This document shows positions 16,505-22,485 of a stretch of DNA of 64,000 nt, piece by piece. Positions within the stretch are counted from its first letter, which is position 1; every line of letters begins with the position of its first letter. The notes beneath the pieces were generated by a model, which was not told where the DNA came from, made no database searches, and worked only from the letters and a program-made list of their open reading frames with translations. This DNA is from Pleomorphomonas sp. (lineage in GTDB: Bacteria > Pseudomonadota > Alphaproteobacteria > Rhizobiales > Pleomorphomonadaceae). The stretch spans positions 97,480-161,479 of the forward strand of contig JARKNW010000163.1 of the NCBI GenBank assembly GCA_029976075.1. Reading direction: 5' to 3'. Position numbers and translations under genes: made by a program.

Positions 16505-17032
16505 TCAAGGCGAGCCCAGGCGGGGTTTCATCGAGTTGGGGACAAACCTTTCACCGACGAGGCACAGGGCGTCCCGCAAACGTCGCCCTATCGCCGCGCA
16601 TGTCTCCTTGTCCGCCTTGCCGTTCAACACCTTGACCGTAGGCCAAGCCTTGGCGGCCTCCTCGATGGTTCGCCCTTCCACGCAGATCGCCATCAGGATC
16701 GACCAGTCTGGTTGCCCGATGTACGCGGCGATCATGGCGAGCTCAGTCTTTGCGCCGAGGATGGTATCAGCCGGCCCGTCGTAGGGCTTGGTCGAGGTGT
16801 CCACCCGGATCATGCGATAGTCGATCGCCGACGAGCCGCTTGCCTGTGCCGCTTCGGCAAGTGACACGATGTAGCCGGCGGCAACGACAGCAAGCCGACT
16901 GAGACCGCCGCGCTCCGGAGACTTGGCCGCAAGGCGCCGGATCGTCTCCGAAGCGCGAACGAGAACCCTATCCGTTTTGTCTTTAAACCAAGGACTTGCG
17001 ACGGATACCTCAATTCTTGCATTAGCAGTCAT
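16505..17032 (-). CDS. Hypothetical phage protein at the late-regulator (Q) position
   Basis: The 175-residue product is not recognised by family. It starts at ATG 17032, overlapping the stop of the replication gene as ATGA, and its C-terminal part (RTIEEAAKAWP, then TCAAIGRRLRDALCLVGERF) could form a helix-turn-helix like sigma region 4 or phage late activators. A terminator follows within 90 bases, then the terminase/head block. In lambda-type phages the gene at this point is antiterminator Q or a functional substitute. I infer a late-gene regulator from position plus possible DNA-binding helices; no zinc finger typical of lambda Q is seen. Confidence 0.45.
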   Translation of the reverse strand: MTANARIEVSVASPWFKDKTDRVLVRASETIRRLAAKSPERGGLSRLAVVAAGYIVSLAEAAQASGSSAIDYRMIRVDTSTKPYDGPADTILGAKTELAMIAAYIGQPDWSILMAICVEGRTIEEAAKAWPTVKVLNGKADKETCAAIGRRLRDALCLVGERFVPNSMKPRLGSP

Positions 17033-18177
17033 CGCACGCCCTCGCCCTGAGTTGTATGAAATTGCCCGCCCGCCGGCTCCTCCGGTGGCCTTGCCGATGG
17101 CATCCAGATCCGATCGACCTTCACCGGCCGTGGAAGCCTGAAGCCCCGATCGGCGAACCACTCGCGCCACGCCACGAACTCAGGCGAAGCGACCAGCACA
17201 TAGGCGAAGCTCCTCGATGCGCCTTCCATCGCTTGAGCCTCGGCAAGCGTCACCGCGACTCCCTGCCCTCGTTCCGCCTGTTGAGCCATGAACTTCGCCT
17301 TGCCAGCCGTGGGCGAGCGTCCGCCGCCCTTGGCGTGCTCGAAGAACCGACACCACCAAGCCCGCCCAAACAGCGACAACGGTACCAGCTCACCCGGACC
17401 TGACGCCGAGGGTGTGGCTTCCACCCTCTCGAAAGCCCTATCGCGGAGATAGGTCGCCGCGTTCATCAGCGAAGAGCGCTTCGCTCGCCGCTGCCCAGCG
17501 ATGACGGCCGCAATGGTGCCCGGAACCGCCGCCGCCTCCCGATCCTTCGGCGTCAGACGCCGCCATACGGCAAAAGCCCGTCCACGGTTGTCGAACCTTT
17601 GCGCTGGATCGGCAGACGTCCAGACCTGGAAGAACCGTTCGAAGCCTTCCTCGTCATCTTCGCTCGCGCGCGTCTCTTTCGCCCCCTTGGGGGCTTTGGG
17701 GGGTATCGTTGAAACTCCCGTTAAGACTCTCGTTAATGGTGCCGGCCCATGGATCGGCACCCCTGCCGACGTATGGATCGGCACCCCTGCCGGTATATCG
17801 GCAGGGGGGGTATCCATAATTTCCGGATCGACAGGTGTCGGTTCACACCCCTGTTCCACAGCATGCAGTTCGGCTTCCTCTTCCGGCATTGGCTGCGCAT
17901 CGAGCCGCACCCGATACCAGTTGGAGGCATCTCCGCCGTCTCGTCGCTGGTTGCTGAATACTTCAACATATCCGGCATCGACTAAGCGCGTCAGAGACGC
18001 CTGTACGGTCGAGCGCGCGCAACGCATCGCCGCCGCCATTTTAACCTGGCTGCGGATAACCCACCCTCCGTCGTCCGTATGCGAACCCAGCGCGGCTAAC
18101 ACTTGCAGATCACGCCCTTGCAGCCGCTTATCGAAGACCGCACCGCTCGGAATAATCGAAAATCGTGGCCCGCTCAT
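17029..18177 (-). CDS. Phage replication initiator, winged-helix type
   Basis: The 382-residue protein begins MSGPRFSIIPSGAVFDKRL, followed by a winged helix-turn-helix (RDLQVLAALGSHTDDGGWVIRS, then MRCARSTVQASLTRLVDAGYVEV, about residues 20-80). A proline-rich linker has a short repeat (AGVPIHTSAGVPIHGPA). The C-terminal half has a DnaD/O-like helical region (FQVWTSADPAQRFDNRGRAFAVW). Such proteins bind the phage origin and load the host helicase, and the linker region is where lambda-type phages often keep the origin. It overlaps both neighbours by four bases. The later start is used because the upstream frame lies inside the preceding gene. Confidence 0.72.
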   Translation of the reverse strand: MSGPRFSIIPSGAVFDKRLQGRDLQVLAALGSHTDDGGWVIRSQVKMAAAMRCARSTVQASLTRLVDAGYVEVFSNQRRDGGDASNWYRVRLDAQPMPEEEAELHAVEQGCEPTPVDPEIMDTPPADIPAGVPIHTSAGVPIHGPAPLTRVLTGVSTIPPKAPKGAKETRASEDDEEGFERFFQVWTSADPAQRFDNRGRAFAVWRRLTPKDREAAAVPGTIAAVIAGQRRAKRSSLMNAATYLRDRAFERVEATPSASGPGELVPLSLFGRAWWCRFFEHAKGGGRSPTAGKAKFMAQQAERGQGVAVTLAEAQAMEGASRSFAYVLVASPEFVAWREWFADRGFRLPRPVKVDRIWMPSARPPEEPAGGQFHTTQGEGVR

Positions 18178-18482
18178 GCGGCCTCTCTTTCGGCTTCGCC
18201 GTATAACTGCCAAGCCTCTAGTTCCGCCGCGCGCTCTCTCGCGAAAGCGCGTTCGGCTTCAACACATGTTCGGATGGCGGCGCCATAGCGACGGACGAAG
18301 GTCAGCGTGGCGAAGGCGGCGCCGAGTGCGTCGAGCCTTCGTTGTGCCGTGTCCGCGCGCATCTGCCCGCGTGAAACTTTGAACTCCAGGCGCGTCGTCT
18401 CGGCATCGATCAACTGCCTGATGGCGGCAATCTGGTCGTCGATCGACGGCTTTGCTCGCTTGGCTGCAGCCAGGGCAGTCAT
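18174..18482 (-). CDS. Hypothetical phage protein, helical
   Basis: The 102-residue product starts MTALAAAKRAKPSIDDQIAAIRQL and is almost entirely helical with coiled-coil character (ETTRLEFKVSRGQMRADTAQRRLDALGAAFATL, later ERAFARERAAELEAW). The family is not recognised. It overlaps the upstream and downstream genes by four bases each and so belongs to the early operon with the replication initiator. A role in replication is possible from its position but nothing in the sequence shows it. Confidence 0.6.
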   Translation of the reverse strand: MTALAAAKRAKPSIDDQIAAIRQLIDAETTRLEFKVSRGQMRADTAQRRLDALGAAFATLTFVRRYGAAIRTCVEAERAFARERAAELEAWQLYGEAEREAA

Positions 18483-18703
18483 GGCGCATCCTCGTCTATG
18501 ACGGCGAGAATGAACGGATGAGCCACGGCTTCGCCGAGTGGTACTTCCGTGGTGCCAGACACAAGCTCCCGCACGGCCGCGATGATCTCCCCGTCCGTCG
18601 AGCTCGGCGGCAAACCGAGGATGCTCCACAACGCCGAGCGCAGGTTGATCAGCCGGAACGCCGGTTCGCAATGAAGGTCGGTCAACGCGCCCTCCCCAGC
18701 CAT
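18479..18703 (-). CDS. Hypothetical small phage protein
   Basis: The 74-residue product from ATG 18703 ends PFILAVIDEDAP and contains LRSALWSILGLPPSSTDGEIIAAVRELV, two helices with no recognised motif. It overlaps the preceding gene by 22 bases and the next by four. A start further inside (near 18,685, TTG) is possible. Its reality rests on coupling and sensible amino acid composition in the leftward early operon. Confidence 0.5.
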   Translation of the reverse strand: MAGEGALTDLHCEPAFRLINLRSALWSILGLPPSSTDGEIIAAVRELVSGTTEVPLGEAVAHPFILAVIDEDAP

Positions 18704-19266
18704 TTGGCTCGGGAGCGATCGTCCAGCACATAACCCAGGCCGGCGATGAGCTTGACGACGAACCCCATGCGGCGAAGCTCGGTCACCAACACTTGCACGG
18801 CCTTCCGCGCCCCAGAGAAGCCCGCCTGTTGCAAACACTCGCTCATGGCATCGGCGCTAACCGGCATGTCCGGCGGTGCGCCTGCGAGTAAATCGAGCCC
18901 GACGAGATGGCGAGCGGACACAACACGCCCTTGCCAAAAGCGAACCTTCGGAGCGGCGCCGACAGGCTGCTCCACTGGACACGCCTGTGGCTCCGCTGCC
19001 GGCGCCTGCCTTTCCAACAAATCCGGCACGTCTTCCGCAAGCTCAGGCGCATCCGGGAGCATCGTCTCCGGCCACGAGAACGCGCGCCCTGCCCTGATAT
19101 CGTCAGCAGGCAGCTCGCCGATCATCCCCTTGGCGAGGAAGTCCAGCGCCGTCGCCTTGACATCATGCCGGGAAAGCTTCAGCCCGCGAGCCTGCACGCC
19201 AAGCGGAACCCGCTCCCGGCAGAGACCGAGCACGGCGCCGCGGAGAAAAAAGTTGAGGCTGCTCAC
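18682..19266 (-). CDS. Hypothetical phage protein
   Basis: The 194-residue product is not recognised. It has an N-terminal part with two short helices (LGLCRERVPLGVQARGLKLSRHDV, DFLAKGMIGELPAD), a proline/alanine-rich linker around residues 75-100, and a C-terminal domain resembling a winged helix (VSADAMSECLQQAGFSGARKAVQVLVTELRRMGFVVKL, then YVLDDRSRAKWLGRA). The C-terminal part may bind DNA. It starts inside the stop of the preceding zinc-motif gene (four-base overlap). Confidence 0.55.
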   Translation of the reverse strand: MSSLNFFLRGAVLGLCRERVPLGVQARGLKLSRHDVKATALDFLAKGMIGELPADDIRAGRAFSWPETMLPDAPELAEDVPDLLERQAPAAEPQACPVEQPVGAAPKVRFWQGRVVSARHLVGLDLLAGAPPDMPVSADAMSECLQQAGFSGARKAVQVLVTELRRMGFVVKLIAGLGYVLDDRSRAKWLGRAR

Positions 19267-19538
19267 GCTGCATCCTCCTCGGCGAGCACCGCGTCTCGGC
19301 AGTCAGCGCAAAGCCAGATGCCGGCCTTTCGCGCGTCCCCCGTGTCCATCGCCGGGCCGAGGTGGCAGAGGTAGCCAAATGGCGCCTCAACCGAGCCGCA
19401 CTTGGCGCAATGGTGGACGAACAACACGGCCTTGCCGTGCCTCTCAAACCGGCCGGATGGCTTCAGCGCCGCGAAGCCTCGAACCGGCCTCGGCGCCGGC
19501 CGTGCAGCAAGGTCGGCGGCTTGGAACAGGTCGGTCAT
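19263..19538 (-). CDS. Small phage protein with two CxxC pairs
   Basis: The 91-residue protein carries HCAKCG near the middle and LCADCRD near the C-terminus, two CxxC pairs separated by about 30 residues, consistent with one structural zinc site; the internal YLCHLG may contribute. The rest is basic and proline-rich. Function is unknown. It overlaps its upstream neighbour by four bases, so it is co-translated with the CII-like regulator. Confidence 0.6.
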   Translation of the reverse strand: MTDLFQAADLAARPAPRPVRGFAALKPSGRFERHGKAVLFVHHCAKCGSVEAPFGYLCHLGPAMDTGDARKAGIWLCADCRDAVLAEEDAA

Positions 19539-20014
19539 TGCCTGTCCCCCTTCACCACCCGCACCTTGGCATTGGCGAGCGACATGCGCGCCACGCCGAC
19601 GCGTCGCTCGATTTCCGAATAGGCGCGATCAATGGTTTCCGCCTCGCCGGGCGAGATCACCCCGTCCTCTTGGGCAATGGCGAGCTGGATACTTGCTTCT
19701 CCGACAGCATGAGCCACCTCGGCATGTGTCCGGGCGAGGTTCGCCGTTTCCCGCGCATCCGCCCCCGGCTCGCCGAGCCGGCGCCCGTTGAGTTCGGCCA
19801 TGACGGAGGAGACGAACGCCCGACCGCTGTCGGCTTCCAGTGCCAGCGCCGCCGGGATCGGGATCACGTCGGTGTCGGTCGCCGATTGCCAGCGCCCAAC
19901 CTCGGTTTTGGAATAGCCGGAGATCTCGCCGGAACGGACAACACCGCCGCACACCTTGACCAGGTCGCGCGTCGCGGCCTTGAGCCGATGAAACCAAGCC
20001 TCGGAAATTGCCAT
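19535..20014 (-). CDS. Probable phage regulator, CII-like
   Basis: The 159-residue product starts MAISEAWFHRLKAATRDLVKVCG. Its N-terminal third contains a candidate helix-turn-helix (VRSGEISGYSKTEVGRWQSA) followed by VIPIPAALALEADSG, a layout seen in phage CII-type regulators. The C-terminal half is helical and probably oligomeric. Two strong inverted repeats lie just upstream of its start (20,029-20,075), so it may regulate itself or be controlled by a second DNA-binding protein. It is the third gene leftward from the switch, near where lambda has cII. Confidence 0.5.
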   Translation of the reverse strand: MAISEAWFHRLKAATRDLVKVCGGVVRSGEISGYSKTEVGRWQSATDTDVIPIPAALALEADSGRAFVSSVMAELNGRRLGEPGADARETANLARTHAEVAHAVGEASIQLAIAQEDGVISPGEAETIDRAYSEIERRVGVARMSLANAKVRVVKGDRQ

Positions 20015-20028
20015 GTCGAACCTCGTGA

Positions 20029-20075
20029 GTTTCCCGTTCCGGGAAAACGGCAAAGGTTTCCCGTGGCGGGAAACC
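20029..20075. promoter_or_regulatory. Two tandem palindromes upstream of the CII-like gene
   Basis: The first (20,029-20,048) reads GTTTCCCG-N4-GGGAAAAC. The second (20,055-20,075) is a perfect 9-bp inverted repeat GGTTTCCCG-N3-CGGGAAACC. Centres are 26-27 bp apart. They lie 15-61 bp upstream of the ATG at 20014 and differ in sequence from the TTTTCCATTTTGGAAA operators at the switch. No T-run follows, so operators are more likely than terminators. Confidence 0.65.
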
Positions 20076-20150
20076 GCGTGAAATGATGGTGTTGTGGGCA
20101 AGCCGGTCGGGCCGGCGAAGGTTGTCAGAACTTGGGGCGTTGCCGCCGTG

Positions 20151-20444
20151 TCAGTCGTCGAACCTCCTCATCAGCTGGTCGAGCCGCCTCTCGGCGGCCG
20201 GATCGATATCCAGCGCCGCGCCGGCCTCGGTGACGAGCACCCAGAGGCGGCCTTCGGCCTTGTCAGACGGAAGGCGCATTTCAACGAGGCCGAGTTGGTC
20301 GAGCCTGTCGAAAGGCGCGAAAACCAGCGGGCAACGATTGCGACCGATCGAGAGATTGCCGCCGCTGTCGCATCCAGCGCGCCCACCAGCTTGGCGGAGC
20401 CACAGCAAGGCGGCGCCCTGATCAGGAGTGAGCGCGACACTCAT
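20151..20444 (-). CDS. Hypothetical small phage protein, possible winged helix
   Basis: The 97-residue product starts MSVALTPDQGAALLWLRQAGG and has the look of a small winged-helix domain: helix, helix, then two strands (GLVEMRLPSDKAEGRLWVLVTEAGAAL). No family is recognised. It overlaps the Cro-like gene by four bases and so is its co-transcribed partner. It may be a DNA-binding accessory to the switch. Confidence 0.55.
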   Translation of the reverse strand: MSVALTPDQGAALLWLRQAGGRAGCDSGGNLSIGRNRCPLVFAPFDRLDQLGLVEMRLPSDKAEGRLWVLVTEAGAALDIDPAAERRLDQLMRRFDD

Positions 20445-20731
20445 GGAAGCGAACCCGTAAGGTCGATTTGATCGTCTGATGCCGTAACGGCAGTGTGAAA
20501 GGGGGACGAGCTGATGACACCCTCAGGAATGTTTGAAGATGCAGGATCAACAAAATCCGTAGCGGTTAATTCACCTTGGGAAATCAGTCGGATACGCCGC
20601 AAGGTCTGCGGTCGAGGAAAGCGAACAGAAGCCTCCCATCGCCAAACAGCAGCGGGCGTTACGCCTACGCGATCACCAAACTCTTTTAGGGAGAGGCCGT
20701 AGCGCTCTCGGAAGCGGGTCAGTGCGTGCAT
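20441..20731 (-). CDS. Cro-like XRE-family regulator
   Basis: The 97-residue protein starts MHALTRFRERYGLSLKEFGDRV and contains one helix-turn-helix of the Cro/CI type (LKEFGDRVGVTPAAVWRWEASVRFPRPQ, about residues 13-40). It is transcribed divergently from the repressor gene. The start at 20731 is favoured over 20791 because a TTGACA/AAAATT promoter with an operator inside lies at 20,739-20,767. This places the transcription start within a few bases of the ATG, so the message may be leaderless. It heads the leftward early operon. Confidence 0.75.
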   Translation of the reverse strand: MHALTRFRERYGLSLKEFGDRVGVTPAAVWRWEASVRFPRPQTLRRIRLISQGELTATDFVDPASSNIPEGVISSSPFHTAVTASDDQIDLTGSLP

Positions 20732-20738
20732 GATCCGC

Positions 20739-20767
20739 AATTTTCCATTTTGGAAAGTTAGTGTCAA
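20739..20767 (-). promoter_or_regulatory. Leftward early promoter with embedded operator
   Basis: On the minus strand TTGACA (20,767-20,762), a 17-base spacer and AAAATT (20,744-20,739) form a sigma70-type promoter. The operator TTTTCCATTTTGGAAA (20,741-20,756) covers the spacer and most of the -10. The Cro-like ATG at 20731 is about 8 bases after the -10 element. Confidence 0.7.
20741..20756. promoter_or_regulatory. Switch operator O1 (TTTTCCATTTTGGAAA)
   Basis: The 16-bp near-palindrome is identical to the copy at 21,439-21,454 and nearly identical to 20,801-20,816 and 21,405-21,420. It lies within the leftward early promoter and is the probable binding site of the XRE repressor and/or the Cro-like protein. 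Confidence 0.72.
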
Positions 20768-20800
20768 GGACGGACTTTCCATATCCGCCAAGGACCACTC

Positions 20801-20816
20801 TTTTCCATTTTGGTAA
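20801..20816. promoter_or_regulatory. Switch operator O2 (TTTTCCATTTTGGTAA)
   Basis: This copy differs from O1 only near the right end (GGTAA in place of GGAAA). It lies 10 bases upstream of the repressor ATG at 20826 and covers a possible -10 (TAAAAT), so binding here could autoregulate the repressor. A half-site TTTCCATA at about 20,776 lies between O1 and O2. Confidence 0.65.
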
Positions 20817-20825
20817 AATCACTCC

Positions 20826-21146
20826 ATGACAATGTCCATTGGCAAGCGGAAACCGTTTAAGGTTTTCTTCAAAGAACGCCGCGAGAAGCTCGGGATTACC
20901 CAAGAGCAGATCGCGAGTCACATGGATACATCTGCTGGAAAAATCTCAAAGTTAGAAACAGGGAAGCAAAAGTGGTCTGAGGATTGGTTGGCTAGAGCGG
21001 CCTTTGCCCTCGACTGTGAGATCGTCGATCTATTTTATGATCCCAATGGCTCCACGCCAGAGCAACGTTTGGCCGCCCTTCCGCCGGATAACCGTGCAGT
21101 CGTTCTCACGTTGATTGATCAGCTCGCAGCTAAAAAGTCATCTTAA
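20826..21146 (+). CDS. XRE-family phage repressor (CI-like, short form)
   Basis: The 106-residue protein has a helix-turn-helix near its N-terminus (LGITQEQIASHMDTSAGKISKLETG, about residues 22-46) and a short C-terminal helical part (PEQRLAALPPDNRAVVLTLIDQL). It lacks the S24 self-cleaving domain of classical CI, so induction must act another way, for example through an antirepressor or replacement at the operators. It is divergent from the Cro-like gene with 94 bases between starts and is flanked on both sides by copies of the same operator. Confidence 0.75.
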   Translation: MTMSIGKRKPFKVFFKERREKLGITQEQIASHMDTSAGKISKLETGKQKWSEDWLARAAFALDCEIVDLFYDPNGSTPEQRLAALPPDNRAVVLTLIDQLAAKKSS

Positions 21147-21404
21147 TAAGACCGTCACTAAAAGCCCGATTTCAGGCGTCGAAATCTGCACCGACCACCG
21201 GGGCAGCTCGGTCGGACCATCAAAATCCATTTCCGCTACCTTCATCCTGTTACAATCCACTCGACTACGGCCGTCGCGCTTTCTATCCGAAGGCGCGCAC
21301 ATACCCGGCAACCTTCGGGCGACGCCAACACTCAAACATTTCTTGATTGCGTAGCGCAATATTGCAAAGCCAATATCGGGAAAGCAATTTCAGGATCGAC
21401 CGAT

Positions 21405-21420
21405 TTTTCCATTTTGGAAT
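21405..21420. promoter_or_regulatory. Switch-type operator O3 (TTTTCCATTTTGGAAT)
   Basis: This near-identical copy of the O1 operator lies 34 bp from O4, just upstream of the -35 element of the rightward promoter serving the GapR-like and PrtN-like genes. Confidence 0.65.
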
Positions 21421-21428
21421 AATCGCGA

Positions 21429-21457
21429 TTGACACAGGTTTTCCATTTTGGAAATAT
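21429..21457 (+). promoter_or_regulatory. Rightward promoter for the gapR-prtN pair
   Basis: TTGACA (21,429-21,434), a 17-base spacer and AAATAT (21,452-21,457) form a sigma70-type promoter. The operator copy at 21,439-21,454 lies between the two elements, the same arrangement as at the leftward early promoter. Confidence 0.65.
21439..21454. promoter_or_regulatory. Switch-type operator O4 (TTTTCCATTTTGGAAA)
   Basis: The copy is exactly identical to O1 and is located inside the rightward promoter. Binding of the repressor would block access to the -10 element and silence the GapR-like and PrtN-like genes in the lysogen. Confidence 0.7.
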
Positions 21458-21571
21458 GCGGCTCGCAAACGATGCTCCCATGCTCATCCGCATTGGAGAA
21501 ACGACGACGCTGGAAAACTTCATCGCCTTCGGTGCTCCAGCGCCGGCATCGTTTCCCTTGATGAGGTCACT

Positions 21572-21895
21572 ATGGAAACTGAAAGCGCCCAGGTAGCCGG
21601 CCAAGAGAACAAACGGCGAGCCCGCAAGGGGCAGCAGGAAGAAGCATTCACCCCCAAGGAAATGGGTGTCTCCGCCGAGGAGATCCTGCGCTTCATTGAG
21701 CGGGTTGAGCGTCTGGAGGAGGAAAAGTCCTCGCTGAGCGACGACATCAAGGACGTTCTCGCCGAGGCAAAAAGCCGCGGCTACTCGGCCAAAGCCCTGC
21801 GAGCCATCATCAAGCTACGCAAGCTCGACCCCGAGGAGCGCCAAGCCTCCGAAGCGATCCTGGACCTCTATATGAACGCCATAGGCATGATCTGA
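21572..21895 (+). CDS. GapR-like nucleoid-associated protein (DUF2312)
   Basis: The 107-residue protein has the DUF2312/GapR signature: VSAEEILRFIERVERLEEEKSSL followed by DVLAEAKSRGYSAKALRAIIKLRK and a final helix. GapR proteins are alphaproteobacterial, bind overtwisted AT-rich DNA ahead of polymerases and stimulate topoisomerases. This copy is phage-borne, with a longer polar N-terminal tail (residues 1-28, rich in Q, E, K and R) than the chromosomal form. It is read rightward under an operator-containing promoter and is followed after 8 bases by the PrtN-like gene. It may serve phage replication or packaging. Confidence 0.82.
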   Translation: METESAQVAGQENKRRARKGQQEEAFTPKEMGVSAEEILRFIERVERLEEEKSSLSDDIKDVLAEAKSRGYSAKALRAIIKLRKLDPEERQASEAILDLYMNAIGMI

Positions 21896-21903
21896 GGCGA
21901 ACC

Positions 21904-22164
21904 ATGAACACCCTGTTCCTCCTCATGGCGCAGTACAACGCCGCCGTCATCATCCCGCTCGAAAAGGTTCGCGCCGACTTCTTCCCTCACCTGACAATGC
22001 CGAAGCTCCTCCGCAAAGTCATGGCCGGCGAAATCGACCTCCCCGTCACCCGCATCGAAGGCAGCCAAAAGGCTGCCAAGGGCGTGCACATCTCGGACTT
22101 GGCTGAGTATCTGGACAAACGAAGGGCTGCGGCGATTAGGGAGCGGGACGCGCTCTGCGGATAA
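21904..22164 (+). CDS. Pyocin activator PrtN-like protein
   Basis: The 86-residue protein starts MNTLFLLMAQYNAAVIIPLEK and has the PrtN family pattern: an N-terminal strand/helix, then LTMPKLLRKVMAGEIDLPVTRIEGSQK and a C-terminal helix YLDKRRAAA. In Pseudomonas, PrtN activates phage-tail bacteriocin genes after DNA damage. In alphaproteobacterial prophages the family is common but its role is not established. Co-transcription with the GapR-like gene and shared operator control suggest it acts on induction. Confidence 0.78.
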   Translation: MNTLFLLMAQYNAAVIIPLEKVRADFFPHLTMPKLLRKVMAGEIDLPVTRIEGSQKAAKGVHISDLAEYLDKRRAAAIRERDALCG

Positions 22165-22485
22165 GGTCGTCATTGGCAGATTACGTTGCCAGTCGCAGCC
22201 CAAAAGGGGCATTTACAAACGAAACGCGCCTAAGAGACTCGCCCCTGAAATCACCGATTCAAGATCAAACCAGCCCTATCCCAAGACCCGCTGTTCGTTC
22301 ACTCGGCTGCCAACGCCTTAAGGTAGCGAAAGCACTGGAGTTGGCTTGGAAAGAAGATGACTACCTACCTATTTCATTGTTATATGAGCATAAAGCGTAC
22401 GGCATAAGGGTTGGTTAACAAGGATATGTCTGCTGCACTTTGGGCCATGCTTGGTCTTGGCTCGAATCAATAGGATTCTGGATGA
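22165..22485. other. Intergenic boundary between prophage genes and defence cassette
   Basis: An 81-codon frame at 22,173-22,418 exists but has no recognisable product, no ribosome site and odd composition, so I do not call it. The stretch should hold the promoter of the methyltransferase operon; base composition becomes more AT-rich from about 22,340. No tRNA, direct repeat or integrase remnant is seen. Confidence 0.5.

Larger units (their letters stand above)
21147..21571. other. Non-coding control region between repressor and GapR-like gene
   Basis: No convincing gene is present. The right part contains two operators (21,405-21,420 and 21,439-21,454) and a sigma70-type promoter (21,429-21,457) reading rightward. 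The rest has no feature I can assign. The transcript leader before the GapR-like ATG would be about 110 bases. Confidence 0.6.
1..22164. mobile_element. Prophage 1, lambda-type siphovirus (left end outside window)
   Basis: The stretch holds a nearly complete temperate siphovirus read mostly leftward: immunity switch, early regulatory and replication genes, terminases, head, head-tail joining and tail genes down to a gpI-like gene cut by the window edge. The order terS-terL-gpW-portal-protease-scaffold-decoration-capsid-FII/U/V-G/GT-H-M-L-K-I follows lambda. The right limit is placed after the PrtN-like gene, since no phage gene is recognised beyond it. No integrase, lysis gene or tail fibre is visible; these may lie left of position 1, or the integrase may have been lost. 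Confidence 0.9.

Noticed and set aside
20029..20075. Terminator pair upstream of the CII-like gene
   Set aside because: The palindromes are strong, but no T-run follows on either strand, so operators are the better explanation.
22173..22418. Possible 81-residue gene before the methyltransferase
   Set aside because: It has no ribosome site, unusual composition and no recognisable domain; a promoter region is a simpler reading.
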